Assembly: GCF_016238445.1 (NCBI RefSeq)
Contig: NZ_JABANU010000001.1
Location: 123,324 to 187,323 of the forward strand
DNA: 64,000 bases
Direction of reading: 5' to 3'
Origin: Staphylococcus canis
Lineage (GTDB): Bacteria > Bacillota > Bacilli > Staphylococcales > Staphylococcaceae
Of the stretch, positions 16,366 through 28,212 are shown piece by piece. A program made the translations under genes and the position numbers. How positions within the stretch are numbered: position 1 is the first letter of the stretch; each line of letters starts with the position of its first letter. Below the pieces are notes generated by a model. That model saw only the letters and a list, made by a program, of their open reading frames with translations. It was not told the DNA's origin and made no database searches.

Positions 16366-17673
16366 ATGACAACTGAAACTTTAAATATTTCTGAAACTCA
16401 AATTGTTGATTATTCAAAAGCCCATCAAGAACCTTCTTGGATGACATCTCTTAGAAAAGATGCGCTCAAACAAACTGAGTCTTTAGAAATGCCAAAACCT
16501 GACAAAACAAAGTTAACAAAATGGAACTTTGATGCGTTTAAACAACATGAAACTACAGGATCTGTTTTTGAAGATTTAAAAGAATTACCAGAAGATATCG
16601 ATCGTATTATTAATGTTGAAGACACAGAAAACTTAATTATTCAACATAATAATACTTTAGCGTATACACAAGTAAATGAAAAAGCTAAAAATGATGGTGT
16701 AATTATTGAACACATCAGTGAAGCTTTAAAAAATCACAGTGACTTAGTTGAAAAATACTACATGAAAGATGCTGTAACTGTAGATGAACATCGTTTAACT
16801 GCATTGCACACAGCTTTAATGAATGGTGGCGTTTTTGTTTACGTACCTAAAAATGTTGTGGTTGAGCATCCTATTCAATATGTTGTTTTACACGACGATG
16901 AAAATGCAAGTTTCTTTAATCACGTATTACTTGTGACTGAAGAGAGTGCAGAAGTAACATATGTTGAGAACTATTTATCAACAGCAAGCGGTGAAGGTAA
17001 TCAACTTAATATTATTTCTGAAGTGATTGCTGGGGCAAACTCTAAAGTATCTTACGGTTCAGTAGATTTTTTAGACAAAGGTTTTACAGGACATATTATA
17101 CGTCGTGGTGTAACACAAAATGACGCGGTAATTAATTGGTCACTTGGTCTTATGAATGAAGGCGATCAAATCATTGATAATACAACGCACTTAATTGGTG
17201 ATCGTTCTGCATCAGATTTAAAATCAGTAGTTGTAGGACGTGGTGATCAAACTATTAACTTAACTTCACAAATTGTACAATACGGTAAAGAAACAAACGG
17301 TTACATTTTAAAACACGGTGTAATGAAAGAGAATGCGTCATCCATTTTCAATGGAATTGGTTATATCAAACATGGTGGTACAAAATCTGTAGCTAACCAA
17401 GAATCACGTGTATTAATGCTATCTGAAAATGCACGCGGTGATGCGAACCCAATCTTATTAATTGATGAAGATGATGTTGAGGCAGGACACGCAGCTTCAG
17501 TAGGCCGTGTAGATCCTGAACAATTGTACTATTTAATGAGCCGTGGTATTTCACAAGCAGAAGCAGAACGTTTAGTGATTCACGGATTCTTAGATCCAGT
17601 TGTACGTGAGTTACCAATTCAAGATGTACAACGTCAATTACGTGAAGTAATTGAACTAAAAGTAGGTAAATAA
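16366..17673 (+). CDS. sufD: Fe-S cluster assembly protein SufD
   Basis: Scaffold-complex subunit of 435 aa with the right-handed beta-helix core of the SufB/SufD family. The C-terminal helical signature [28 protein letters not shown] (residues about 385-412, quoted in parts: [16 protein letters not shown] and QAEAERLVIHGF) and the HAASVGR segment identify SufD. It forms SufBC2D with its neighbours and is thought to aid iron acquisition for the cluster. RBS AGGAGG lies upstream of ATG 16366, 25 bp after sufC. Confidence 0.96.
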   Translation: MTTETLNISETQIVDYSKAHQEPSWMTSLRKDALKQTESLEMPKPDKTKLTKWNFDAFKQHETTGSVFEDLKELPEDIDRIINVEDTENLIIQHNNTLAYTQVNEKAKNDGVIIEHISEALKNHSDLVEKYYMKDAVTVDEHRLTALHTALMNGGVFVYVPKNVVVEHPIQYVVLHDDENASFFNHVLLVTEESAEVTYVENYLSTASGEGNQLNIISEVIAGANSKVSYGSVDFLDKGFTGHIIRRGVTQNDAVINWSLGLMNEGDQIIDNTTHLIGDRSASDLKSVVVGRGDQTINLTSQIVQYGKETNGYILKHGVMKENASSIFNGIGYIKHGGTKSVANQESRVLMLSENARGDANPILLIDEDDVEAGHAASVGRVDPEQLYYLMSRGISQAEAERLVIHGFLDPVVRELPIQDVQRQLREVIELKVGK

Positions 17674-19381
<1,708 letters not shown>

Positions 19382-19503
19382 TCACTTTGAATTTAACGTA
19401 TAGATTTAATTATAGATGTTGTTATCAGTTGTTACTCGGGCGTCTTAATGGTATAACTGGTCAATAACACAGGCAAGATGAATAATTTATAGGAGTGATA
19501 AAC

Positions 19504-20901
19504 ATGGCTAAAAAAGCACCTGATTTGGGCGATTACAAATATGGGTTCCATGATGAAGACGTATCGATTTTCAGATCTGAACGTGGTTTAACTGAAAATA
19601 TAGTACGTGAAATTTCAAATATGAAAGATGAACCTGAGTGGATGCTCGACTTCCGCTTAAAAGCTTTAAAACTTTTTTATAAAATGCCAATGCCACAATG
19701 GGGCGGCGATTTATCTGAATTAGACTTTGATGATATTACGTACTACGTTAAACCATCTGAGCGTTCTGAGCGTTCTTGGGATGAAGTACCAGAAGAAATC
19801 AAACGTACATTTGATAAATTAGGTATTCCAGAAGCAGAACAAAAATATTTAGCAGGGGTTTCTGCACAATATGAATCTGAAGTGGTATACCACAATATGG
19901 AAAAAGAACTCGAAGAAAAAGGTATCGTCTTTAAAGATACAGATACAGCATTAAAAGAAAACGAAGATTTATTTAAAGAATACTTCGCTTCTGTAGTGCC
20001 AGCTGCTGACAATAAGTTTGCTGCATTAAACTCAGCAGTATGGTCTGGTGGTTCATTTATCTATATTCCTAAAAATGTGAAACTTGATACACCACTACAA
20101 GCTTACTTCCGAATCAACTCTGAAAATATGGGTCAATTCGAACGTACATTAATCATTGCGGATGAAGGTTCATCTGTAAACTATGTTGAAGGATGTACAG
20201 CACCAGTTTACACAACGAACTCACTACACTCAGCAGTTGTTGAAATTATCGTACACAAAGATGCGCATGTACGCTATACAACAATTCAAAACTGGGCAAA
20301 TAACGTATATAACCTTGTTACAAAACGTACACTTGTTCATGAAAATGGTAATATGGAATGGGTTGACGGTAACTTAGGTTCTAAACTTACAATGAAATAC
20401 CCAGCATGTGTATTAGTAGGTAAAGGTGCGAAAGGCAGTACACTTTCTATCGCTTTTGCAGGAAAAGGACAAGTTCAAGATGCTGGTGCTAAAATGATTC
20501 ATAAAGCGCCTAACACATCTTCAACGATCGTATCTAAATCTATTGCGAAAAACGGTGGTAAAGTGGTATACCGTGGTATTGTTCACTTTGGACGTAAAGC
20601 TAAAGGCGCACGTTCAAACATTGAATGTGACACATTGATTTTAGATAATGAGTCAACTTCAGACACAATTCCATACAATGAAATCTTCAACGATAGTATT
20701 TCATTAGAACATGAAGCAAAAGTTTCTAAAGTATCTGAAGAACAACTATTCTACCTCATGTCTCGTGGTATCTCTGAAGAAGAAGCTACAGAAATGATTG
20801 TAATGGGATTCATTGAACCATTTACAAAAGAATTACCAATGGAATATGCTGTTGAAATGAACCGTCTTATCAAATTTGAGATGGAAGGCAGTATCGGATA
20901 A
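19504..20901 (+). CDS. sufB: Fe-S cluster assembly protein SufB
   Basis: Main scaffold protein (465 aa) on which the nascent Fe-S cluster is built together with SufC and SufD. Typical N-terminus [19 protein letters not shown], beta-helix core with [20 protein letters not shown] (cysteine implicated in assembly) and C-terminal [17 protein letters not shown]. The start ATG 19504 follows ATAGGAGTG; ORF extension to 19495 adds three residues without an RBS. Last gene of the operon, closed by a strong terminator. Confidence 0.96.
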   Translation: MAKKAPDLGDYKYGFHDEDVSIFRSERGLTENIVREISNMKDEPEWMLDFRLKALKLFYKMPMPQWGGDLSELDFDDITYYVKPSERSERSWDEVPEEIKRTFDKLGIPEAEQKYLAGVSAQYESEVVYHNMEKELEEKGIVFKDTDTALKENEDLFKEYFASVVPAADNKFAALNSAVWSGGSFIYIPKNVKLDTPLQAYFRINSENMGQFERTLIIADEGSSVNYVEGCTAPVYTTNSLHSAVVEIIVHKDAHVRYTTIQNWANNVYNLVTKRTLVHENGNMEWVDGNLGSKLTMKYPACVLVGKGAKGSTLSIAFAGKGQVQDAGAKMIHKAPNTSSTIVSKSIAKNGGKVVYRGIVHFGRKAKGARSNIECDTLILDNESTSDTIPYNEIFNDSISLEHEAKVSKVSEEQLFYLMSRGISEEEATEMIVMGFIEPFTKELPMEYAVEMNRLIKFEMEGSIG

Positions 20902-20919
20902 TCATTGGTTTAAATATAA

Positions 20920-20956
20920 AGGCTCGGACATTCAATTAATGTCCGGGTCTTTTTTA
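20920..20956 (+). terminator. suf operon terminator
   Basis: A 13-bp stem with G-U pairs (20920-20932 with 20938-20950) and a 5-nt loop is followed by a run of T. Confidence 0.88.
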
Positions 20957-21123
20957 CTTTAATTCTTTCATCTTGATTTTTGGTGTGTTTTCGGTAAAAA
21001 TGTAATTAACTTTAAAGTATATATTGATTATTTATCTAAAGTATTGGCTAAATATATATAAGTGATAGAAAAAATCAATAATACTCATAAAAGATTGAAG
21101 TACATTAGAGGGGGAGCTGCATA

Positions 21124-22122
21124 ATGATCATTGCGATCATTGTACTTATTTTAGTATCTTGTTTTTTTTCGGGAAGTGAGACTGCATTAACAGCAGCAAA
21201 CAAGGTACGTTTACAATCCGAAGCAGATCAAGATAATCATAGATCTCGAAATTTACTAAAGTTATTAGATAAACCGAGTGAATTCATTACTACAATTTTA
21301 ATTGGGAATAATATCGCAAATATTTTATTACCGACATTAGTGACTATATTAGCTGTTGATTTAGGGGTTAATATAGGAATTGCATCAGCAATTTTAACGA
21401 TTGTGATTATTGTTTTTGCTGAGGTGATGCCTAAGTCAATCGCAGCGACATTTCCGGATGCGATTGCACGTTTTGTATATCCAGTTATTCGTTTTTTTGT
21501 AATTATTTTCAAGCCGATTACATTAGTTTTGAATACAATGACTGATTGGATTACTGGTTTACTGTCTCGTAATAGTGACAATCAAGGGATGTCAAAAGAG
21601 GAAGTACGCACCATGGTAGCAATTGCAGGAACTGAAGGTGCATTTAATGAGATGGAACGTACACGTCTTCAAGGCGTGATGGATTTCGATCGTTTAAAGG
21701 TTAATGATGTGAATAATACACCAAGGGTAAGTGTCACATCTTTATCGATAGAGGATACTTATGATGATGTCTATGATATTGTGATGAACCACCCATACAC
21801 ACGTTATCCTGTATATGAGGGAGATATAGATAATATTATAGGCGTGTTTCACTCTAAATATTTATTATCATGGAGTAAAAAACCTGAGCAATCAATAAAA
21901 GAATTTTGTTCTGAACCACTCTTTGTTTATGAACATAATCGCGCAGAATGGGTATTGCGTAAAATGACTGTGACGCGTAAGCATATGGCGATTGTTTTAG
22001 ATGAGTATGGTGGGACAGATGCGATTGTGACACATGAAGATTTAATTGAAGAAATGTTAGGAATGGAAATTGAAGACGAGATGGATCGTGAAGAAAATGA
22101 TAAACTTAAAAAAATAAGATAA
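21124..22122 (+). CDS. CNNM/CorC-type membrane protein with CBS pair
   Basis: Membrane protein of 332 aa related to hemolysin-III-like/CNNM magnesium-efflux proteins. An N-terminal DUF21 domain of about four helices (FFSGSETALTAANKVRL near residue 15, then GNNIANILLPTL and FAEVMPKSIAATFP) is followed by a CBS-domain pair (about 190-320; VMNHPYTRYPVYEGDIDNIIGVFH and MAIVLDEYGGTDAIVTHEDL). It ends soon after the second CBS, without the C-terminal CorC/HlyC domain of longer relatives such as MpfA. Role in Mg2+ export is inferred. It is followed 13 bp later by the nitronate monooxygenase gene. Confidence 0.82.
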   Translation: MIIAIIVLILVSCFFSGSETALTAANKVRLQSEADQDNHRSRNLLKLLDKPSEFITTILIGNNIANILLPTLVTILAVDLGVNIGIASAILTIVIIVFAEVMPKSIAATFPDAIARFVYPVIRFFVIIFKPITLVLNTMTDWITGLLSRNSDNQGMSKEEVRTMVAIAGTEGAFNEMERTRLQGVMDFDRLKVNDVNNTPRVSVTSLSIEDTYDDVYDIVMNHPYTRYPVYEGDIDNIIGVFHSKYLLSWSKKPEQSIKEFCSEPLFVYEHNRAEWVLRKMTVTRKHMAIVLDEYGGTDAIVTHEDLIEEMLGMEIEDEMDREENDKLKKIR

Positions 22123-22135
22123 AGGGGAATTGAGG

Positions 22136-23215
22136 ATGATATGGGCTCATAATGATGTAATGCGATTATGTCGTATAGAATTACCTATAATTCAAGCAGG
22201 TATGGCAGGTTCAACCACTCCTGAACTTGTAGCTGCTGTGAGTAATAGTGGTGCATTAGGTACAATTGGTGCAGGATACATGTCATCGGAAGCACTTGAG
22301 GCAGAAATTCAAAAAGTACAATCCTTAACATTACGCCAATTTGCGGTTAATCTTTTTGTACCAGAAGCGGTGCAATATGATGAGACACAAGTTAAAGCAA
22401 TGAATGCCCTACTTCAACCTTATCGCCAAGCACTTGGTTTAGAAGTTCCAACTGTATCTTCACATGAAGTGCAATCATTTGATGACAAAATAAAATTATT
22501 AATTGAATATCAAGTACCTATCTGTAGTTTTACATTTGGTATTCCAACCCAAGCAACGTTAGATAAACTCAAAAGACATCATATTATAACAATTGGTAGT
22601 GCGACAACTGTTGAAGAGGCAGAGGCGTTAGAAAATGCAGGTGTAGATCTCATTGTTGCTCAAGGAAGTGATGCTGGAGGTCATAGAGGCAGCTTTAAGC
22701 ATGAAGAACATGGCACTATGGTTGGCACAATGGCGCTAGTACCTCAAATTGTGGATCATGTGAATACGCCTGTTATTGCGGCTGGAGGTATTATGGATGG
22801 CCGTGGCGTTTTAGCAAGTATGATGCTAGGTGCGCAAGGTGCACAGCTCGGGACTGCTTTTTTGACAACTAAGGAAAGTAAAGCAAAACCATCACATAAA
22901 CAAGCTATTTTTAAAGCGAAAGAAACAGATACAACGGTGACGAACATTTTTAGTGGTAAAATGGCACGAGGTCTTAATAATACTTTTATTCAGGATTTAG
23001 AAAATCAACCAACTCCCATATTACCGTACCCTATTCAAAACGATTTAACGAGTCCGATTCGTTCAGCTGCAGGTCAGATTGGCAAGGTAGATTGGATGCA
23101 TCTGTGGAGTGGACAAGGTGTTCGTTTAGCTCAAGATGTTACAGCAACACAATTGATTGAAGAAATTGTTACTACAATTCAACAATTAAGTCATCAATTG
23201 AGTAAAAATGATTAA
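22136..23215 (+). CDS. Nitronate monooxygenase (2-nitropropane dioxygenase family)
   Basis: FMN-dependent TIM-barrel enzyme of 359 aa that oxidises alkyl nitronates such as toxic propionate-3-nitronate. Visible features are PIIQAGMAGSTTPELVAAVSNSG in the first strand (about 16-38; parts PIIQAGMAGS, TTPELVAAVSNSG), the phosphate-binding AAGGIMDGRG (about 215) and VAQGSDAGGHRG with the catalytic His region. RBS AAAGGGG points to ATG 22136 rather than TTG 22130. It is probably co-transcribed with the CNNM gene and ends at a long structured hairpin. Confidence 0.88.
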   Translation: MIWAHNDVMRLCRIELPIIQAGMAGSTTPELVAAVSNSGALGTIGAGYMSSEALEAEIQKVQSLTLRQFAVNLFVPEAVQYDETQVKAMNALLQPYRQALGLEVPTVSSHEVQSFDDKIKLLIEYQVPICSFTFGIPTQATLDKLKRHHIITIGSATTVEEAEALENAGVDLIVAQGSDAGGHRGSFKHEEHGTMVGTMALVPQIVDHVNTPVIAAGGIMDGRGVLASMMLGAQGAQLGTAFLTTKESKAKPSHKQAIFKAKETDTTVTNIFSGKMARGLNNTFIQDLENQPTPILPYPIQNDLTSPIRSAAGQIGKVDWMHLWSGQGVRLAQDVTATQLIEEIVTTIQQLSHQLSKND

Positions 23216-23227
23216 ACATTAATATAA

Positions 23228-23317
23228 TAAAGCGCAGAACTTTTTAGAATAATGGCCCGTAATTTGCGATGTAATGTGCATCAATTAAACTAGGGCATTC
23301 CAAAAGTTCTGCTTTAT
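23228..23317. terminator. Long multi-segment hairpin between convergent genes
   Basis: A roughly 90-nt interrupted palindrome. ATAAAG and CAGAACTTTT on the left pair with AAAAGTTCTG and CTTTAT on the right, separated by a 2-nt bulge. Inside are AATG/CCC with GGGCATT, AATT with AATT, and GATG with CATC (23268-23271 with 23279-23282). It probably terminates both convergent transcripts, although it is longer and more elaborate than the other terminators in this window. Confidence 0.65.
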
Positions 23318-23355
23318 CATTGTTAAGTACGTATTTTCTTACATAGTATAATGTG

Positions 23356-24048
23356 TTAAGCGCGTTGGTTTATCCAATCTATAAGCATTGGATGATGTAT
23401 TGCTTCTGGATTGATACAGTCTAAATGATCTAGGTAAGGAAGCGCATATAAAGTAACTGACGTACCTTGTTTGTGATTCTCTTGTACATACGATAATGTT
23501 GTATCAATATGCACAGAAGTATCGTTATAACCATGTATGATAAGTGTATCCGTCTCAATCGGCGTTTGCATAATAGGTGAAGCATCTTTTAACACGTGCG
23601 TCGAAGCAGGATTGAAATATTCTGCCGCTGCATCTCTTCCTAGATGATGATGTAACGTATATAGTACATCTGTTACAGGTGCTAAACCTACGACGTGATC
23701 CAACAATTCATGGTTGAGTAAGACAAGTTGACCGCCTACTGAGTGACCAATACCAATTAATTGTTTTGGTTTGAATTCAGATTGTTTAAATTGTTGTAAT
23801 GCGAGCGCTACGTCTTCTTTAGGGATAGGCCATTCATGTGATTGTCCTCTTCTATATTCAACATTTATAACGGAAAAACCAAATCCTATAAATGAGTCCA
23901 CATATGCATCCATTAATGTTTTGTCAAAACGTTCACGCCAGTAGCCACCGTGAACAAGTACAATCCATGCTTCTGATTTTTGATTTTCATTTTGGTAAAT
24001 ATCAATATGTTGATCTTCATGTTCTCCGTATTTAAGTTGTTTAACCAT
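23356..24048 (-). CDS. Alpha/beta hydrolase, kynurenine formamidase/esterase-like
   Basis: Cytosolic serine hydrolase of 230 aa; substrate unknown. The HGGYW oxyanion motif (about residues 34-38) and nucleophile elbow GIGHSVGGQL (Ser about 104) are the pattern of the hormone-sensitive-lipase/BD-FAE-like branch that includes bacterial arylformamidases. An acid in HGYNDTSV and a His in LDHLDC complete the triad. No signal peptide. RBS GGAGTGG lies upstream of ATG 24048. It is divergent from the DUF72 gene. No tryptophan-degradation genes are nearby, so formamidase activity is only a possibility. Confidence 0.78.
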   Translation of the reverse strand: MVKQLKYGEHEDQHIDIYQNENQKSEAWIVLVHGGYWRERFDKTLMDAYVDSFIGFGFSVINVEYRRGQSHEWPIPKEDVALALQQFKQSEFKPKQLIGIGHSVGGQLVLLNHELLDHVVGLAPVTDVLYTLHHHLGRDAAAEYFNPASTHVLKDASPIMQTPIETDTLIIHGYNDTSVHIDTTLSYVQENHKQGTSVTLYALPYLDHLDCINPEAIHHPMLIDWINQRA

Positions 24049-24116
24049 GTAATACCACTCCTTTATAAATAGTATATAATTTACTTTGAATGAGCTTTAT
24101 TTAATTTGATAGCATG

Positions 24117-24156
24117 TCATTCTATCAATACAGTTTGATATTTTATGATAGAATGA
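24117..24156. promoter_or_regulatory. 11-bp inverted repeat in the leader of the DUF72 gene
   Basis: TCATTCTATCA (24117-24127) and TGATAGAATGA (24146-24156) are perfect complements with an 18-nt spacer. The right arm directly abuts the ribosome-binding site AAAGAGGTG, so it could be an operator or an mRNA hairpin limiting translation. Confidence 0.5.
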
Positions 24157-24170
24157 AAGAGGTGATAATG

Positions 24171-25019
24171 ATGATAGAAATTGGATTAACTGGTTGGGGA
24201 GACCATGATAGTTTATATGAAGATGTTACGCGTAAGACAGATAAGTTATCAACCTATGCGAGTCATTTTCCAGTTGTAGAGTTGGATGCTTCTTATTATG
24301 CCATTCAACCTGAGCGCAATATTTTGAAATGGATAAATGAAACCCCTAAGCGTTTTAAATTTGTCGTAAAAATTCATCAAGCGCTCACACTACATGTGGA
24401 TTATCATGATTTTGCGAGTTCGTTAGACGCGTTATTTCAACAATTTGACCAAATGGTAAAACCCTTACATGAAGTAAACAAGCTAGCAATGGTTCTAGTT
24501 CAATTTCCCCCATGGTTTGATTGTAACACAAAAAATATTCAATACATACGTTATGTCAAGTCAAAGCTTGAACGTTACCCTGTTTGTATTGAGTTTAGAC
24601 ATCAATCATGGTTTGAAGGGCCAATGAAAGAGAGAACTTTAAGCTTTTTGACAGAACATCAACTGATTCATTCTGTATGTGATGAACCTCAAGTTGGAGA
24701 AGGAAGTATTCCTTTTGTTAATCGTATCACACACCCTATCTCACTCGTTAGGTTACATGGTCGGAATGTCAATGGTTGGCGAAAGCAAGACATGACTGAC
24801 AAAGAATGGCGTGACGTGCGTTATTTATATGATTATAATGCAGAAGAAATTCAAGAGATAGCAAATAAAATTGAAGTGTTAAATCAAAAAGCTGATACAG
24901 TATATATTGTATTTAATAATAATTCTGGAGGTCATGCTGCTCGCAATGCAAAACAACTTCAAGAATTATTAAATATAGACTACAAAGGTTTAGCACCTCA
25001 ACAATTAAAATTATTTTAA
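24171..25019 (+). CDS. DUF72 family protein (YunF-like)
   Basis: TIM-barrel-like protein of 282 aa in DUF72; molecular function is not established. Recognisable features are IGLTGWGDHDSLY at the N-terminus, PVVELDASYYAIQP (about 38), the VKIHQALT strand, VQFPPWFD, and the late signature YIVFNNNSGGHAARNAKQL (about 240-258). RBS AAAGAGGTG supports ATG 24171 (or 24168). It heads a run with the TSUP and metallophosphatase genes, matching the yunF-yunE-yunD grouping known in Bacillus. Confidence 0.85.
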   Translation: MIEIGLTGWGDHDSLYEDVTRKTDKLSTYASHFPVVELDASYYAIQPERNILKWINETPKRFKFVVKIHQALTLHVDYHDFASSLDALFQQFDQMVKPLHEVNKLAMVLVQFPPWFDCNTKNIQYIRYVKSKLERYPVCIEFRHQSWFEGPMKERTLSFLTEHQLIHSVCDEPQVGEGSIPFVNRITHPISLVRLHGRNVNGWRKQDMTDKEWRDVRYLYDYNAEEIQEIANKIEVLNQKADTVYIVFNNNSGGHAARNAKQLQELLNIDYKGLAPQQLKLF

Positions 25020-25034
25020 TCGGAGGCACACTTA

Positions 25035-25856
25035 ATGAGTTGGTTAATATTAATTGTGGTTGGTCTACTATCAGCGATGATAGGCTCTCTAGTTGGAATA
25101 GGTGGGGGCATTATTATAGTGCCAACATTAATTTATTTCGGTATGAATCTACAAATTTTAAATGGTGTGACGCCTCAAACAGCAATAGGGACATCATCTA
25201 TCATTTTAATCGTAACAGGATTATCCTCAACTTTGAGCTATCTTAAAGCGAAGCAAGTTGATGTAAAAAACGGATTTTTATTTTTGTTTGGGATAATTCC
25301 GGGTGCTTTAATTGGTGCGTATTTAAGTAAGTTTTTAACGATACATTCATTCAATTTGTATTTTGGTATTTTTCTCATTATCGTGTCAATGATGTTAATG
25401 TTTCGTGATTACATTCCACCTATCAAAGTGTTTCAAAAGCCGCAATACATGAAAAGTTTCACTGATAAAGATGGTGTGCGCTATGATTATGCGGTTGTGC
25501 CGTCAATTGCAATTATTATTTCATTTTTTATCGGATTGACAGCTGGCCTTTTCGGTATCGGAGGCGGTGCTTTAATGACACCACTTATGCTGTTAGTCTT
25601 TCGCTTCCCGCCTCACGTTGCGGTGGGTACGAGTATGATGATGATTTTCTTTTCAAGTGTGACGAGCTCTGTAGGACATATTGTATTAGGTCATGTGATT
25701 TGGGGTTATAGTATTGTTTTGATTATATCAAGTTGGATAGGTGCGAAATTAGGTGTTAAAATTAATAAGCGTGTCAATTCTAAAACGATCGTAACGTTAT
25801 TGCGTATTGTGATGTTAGCACTAGGTATTTACTTGATTGTTCGATCATTTTTATAA
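25035..25856 (+). CDS. TSUP (TauE/SafE) family permease, YunE-like
   Basis: Integral membrane protein of 273 aa with about eight helices. The duplicated TSUP motif is clear: SLVGIGGGIIIVPTLIYFG (about 18-36) and AGLFGIGGGALMTPLMLLVF (about 174-193). The family exports or imports sulfur-containing or organic anions; the substrate is unknown here. It lies 15 bp after the DUF72 gene and 18 bp before the metallophosphatase gene, implying one operon. A second TSUP protein is encoded in the cys operon at 35.3 kb. Confidence 0.87.
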   Translation: MSWLILIVVGLLSAMIGSLVGIGGGIIIVPTLIYFGMNLQILNGVTPQTAIGTSSIILIVTGLSSTLSYLKAKQVDVKNGFLFLFGIIPGALIGAYLSKFLTIHSFNLYFGIFLIIVSMMLMFRDYIPPIKVFQKPQYMKSFTDKDGVRYDYAVVPSIAIIISFFIGLTAGLFGIGGGALMTPLMLLVFRFPPHVAVGTSMMMIFFSSVTSSVGHIVLGHVIWGYSIVLIISSWIGAKLGVKINKRVNSKTIVTLLRIVMLALGIYLIVRSFL

Positions 25857-25874
25857 TTAAGAGAGGCGAATTGT

Positions 25875-27194
25875 ATGCGTTTAACGATTTATCATACAAA
25901 TGATATCCATAGTCATCTACATGAATATGCACGAATAACGACATATATGGATCAACATCGATCGAATCTTGAACATCCTTCGTTATACATAGATATTGGA
26001 GATCATGTTGATTTATCACTTCCTGTAACTGAAGGGACAATGGGAAAACGAAATGTTGAATTATTAAATGAAGCACGATGTGACATTGCGACAATAGGAA
26101 ATAACGAGGGTATGACCATTTCACATGAAGCGTTAAATCATTTATACGATAATGCCAAGTTTACTGTAACATGTGCAAATGTAATAGATGAACAAGGTGC
26201 TCTACCAAATCATTTTGTGTCATCGCACATTCAAAATGTAAATGGCGTTCGAATTTTATTTGTAGCAGTAACCGCACCTTTTACACCATTCTATCGCTCA
26301 TTAGACTGGATTGTAACGGATCCTTATGAAGCGATCAAGGAGGAGATAGCAGAACGTCAAGGAACATATGATATTGTAATGGTAATGAGTCACGTTGGAA
26401 TATTTTTTGATGAAAAATTATGTGACACACTCCCTGAAATTGATGTGATTTTCGGTGCGCATACGCATCACGATTTCGAAAAAGGTGAAATGCGTAATGG
26501 CGTATTAATGGCTGCTGCAGGTAAATATGGCAATTATTTAGGTGAGGTAACTGTTGATATTGAAGATAATCGTATTATTTCAAAATCAGCAAAGCTCATC
26601 TCATTGCATGACCTTCCAGAAGTGACAACACATTTTGAAGAAGAGGGACGACAACTGTTAAATCAACCACTTGTTGAATACCCTGTCACGTTACAGAGAG
26701 CAACTGCGTTTATTACAAAAGCAAGTTATTTATTAGCAGAAAGTGTTTATGAATTTGCACATGCTGATTGCGCGTTAATTAATGCAGGTTTAATCGTAAA
26801 GGGTTACCAAAATAAAATTTTAACAGAATATGATGTCCATCAAACATTACCACATCCAATTAATGTGGTACGAATAAAAGTGTCAGGCAAAACCTTAAAA
26901 GAAGTAATCAAAACAGCTAGTGAGCAAAGTTATATGTATGAAACAGCACAAGGTCTTGGATTTAGAGGGGATATATTCGGTGGATATATTTTATATAGAG
27001 CAGGTTATATTGCCTCTAGTCAACGTTATTTTGTTGATGGTGAAGAAGTACAAGATAAGAAGACATATTTACTTGGCACTGTGGATATGTATACATTTGG
27101 GAAGTATTTTCCAGTGCTTAAGGGACAGTCTATGACATATCTAATGCCAGAATTTTTGCGAGATATTTTTAAAAAGAAATTGTTAAGTCTTTAA
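25875..27194 (+). CDS. 5'-nucleotidase/UDP-sugar hydrolase family protein, YunD-like
   Basis: Two-domain metallophosphatase of 439 aa. The dinuclear metal site is formed by IYHTNDIHSHL (DxH, about 8-12), DIGDHVDL, IGNNE(G) (about 75-79), MSHVG and GAHTHHDFE (about 200). The C-terminal 5'-nucleotidase domain extends from about 270, with the substrate loop near LGFRGDIFGGY. There is no signal peptide, unlike secreted 5'-nucleotidases, so it is a cytoplasmic YunD-type enzyme whose substrate is uncertain. Last gene of the DUF72-TSUP unit. Confidence 0.87.
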   Translation: MRLTIYHTNDIHSHLHEYARITTYMDQHRSNLEHPSLYIDIGDHVDLSLPVTEGTMGKRNVELLNEARCDIATIGNNEGMTISHEALNHLYDNAKFTVTCANVIDEQGALPNHFVSSHIQNVNGVRILFVAVTAPFTPFYRSLDWIVTDPYEAIKEEIAERQGTYDIVMVMSHVGIFFDEKLCDTLPEIDVIFGAHTHHDFEKGEMRNGVLMAAAGKYGNYLGEVTVDIEDNRIISKSAKLISLHDLPEVTTHFEEEGRQLLNQPLVEYPVTLQRATAFITKASYLLAESVYEFAHADCALINAGLIVKGYQNKILTEYDVHQTLPHPINVVRIKVSGKTLKEVIKTASEQSYMYETAQGLGFRGDIFGGYILYRAGYIASSQRYFVDGEEVQDKKTYLLGTVDMYTFGKYFPVLKGQSMTYLMPEFLRDIFKKKLLSL

Positions 27195-27276
27195 AATAAA
27201 CAACTAGTTTTTAATTTTATATAAAGTTCGTTATAATAGGTAAAGACGTATTAATTACAGGAGGGTGACCGCTGTC

Positions 27277-28200
27277 ATGGCTACAAAAAATGAAGAAATT
27301 CTACGTAAACCAGACTGGTTAAAAATAAAATTAAACACGAACGAGAACTATACTGGACTCAAAAAAATGATGCGCGAAAAGAACTTACATACTGTATGTG
27401 AGGAAGCAAAATGTCCGAATATTCATGAGTGTTGGGGTGCACGTCGTACAGCAACAATCATGATTCTTGGTGCAGTGTGTACACGTGCTTGTCGTTTCTG
27501 TGCTGTTAAAACAGGATTACCAAATGAACTTGATCTAGAAGAACCGGCACGTGTTGCTGAATCAGTAGAACTTATGAATCTTAAACACGTTGTTATCACA
27601 GCAGTTGCTCGTGATGATTTAAAAGATGCAGGTTCTAATATCTATGCTGAAACAGTACGTAAAGTGCGTGAACGCAATCCTTATACAACAATTGAAATTT
27701 TACCTTCAGATATGGGTGGCGATTATGAAGCACTTAAAACATTAATGGATGCAAAACCGGACATTCTTAACCACAATATTGAAACAGTGCGTCGTTTAAC
27801 ACCTAGAGTTCGTGCGCGTGCGACATACGATCGTACATTAGAATTCTTGAGACGTTCTAAAGAATTACAACCAGATATTCCTACAAAATCTAGCATTATG
27901 GTAGGTTTAGGAGAAACTATGGAAGAACTTTATGAAACAATGGATGATTTACGTGCAAATGATGTAGATATTTTAACAATTGGACAATATTTACAACCTT
28001 CACGTAAACACTTAAAAGTTCAAAAATACTATACACCTTTAGAATTTGGTAAATTACGTAAAGTTGCGATGGAAAAAGGATTTAAACACTGTCAAGCAGG
28101 ACCTTTAGTTCGTAGTTCATACCATGCTGATGAACAAGTTAATGAAGCGGCTAAAGAAAAACAACGTCTTGGTGATGCACAACTTAACGATACAAAATAA
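27277..28200 (+). CDS. lipA: Lipoyl synthase
   Basis: Radical-SAM enzyme of 307 aa that inserts two sulfurs into octanoyl groups on GcvH or E2 domains to form lipoate. The auxiliary cluster cysteines are in [12 protein letters not shown] (about 47-58), the radical-SAM motif is CTRACRFC (about 73-80), and the conserved RSSYHADE lies near the C-terminus. The start is ATG 27277 after AGGAGGGTG; an upstream frame extension is unsupported. It is followed 12 bp later by yutD. Its substrate protein GcvH is encoded at 9.4 kb. Confidence 0.97.
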   Translation: MATKNEEILRKPDWLKIKLNTNENYTGLKKMMREKNLHTVCEEAKCPNIHECWGARRTATIMILGAVCTRACRFCAVKTGLPNELDLEEPARVAESVELMNLKHVVITAVARDDLKDAGSNIYAETVRKVRERNPYTTIEILPSDMGGDYEALKTLMDAKPDILNHNIETVRRLTPRVRARATYDRTLEFLRRSKELQPDIPTKSSIMVGLGETMEELYETMDDLRANDVDILTIGQYLQPSRKHLKVQKYYTPLEFGKLRKVAMEKGFKHCQAGPLVRSSYHADEQVNEAAKEKQRLGDAQLNDTK

Positions 28201-28212
28201 GGCGGTGTGCGC

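Noticed and set aside
23228..23317. Second MITE
   Set aside because: The ends do not match the ISL3-like ends and no target-site duplication flanks it; left as a structured terminator.
25780..26124. 114-residue minus-strand frame across the TSUP and metallophosphatase genes
   Set aside because: Antisense shadow without RBS or recognisable domain.
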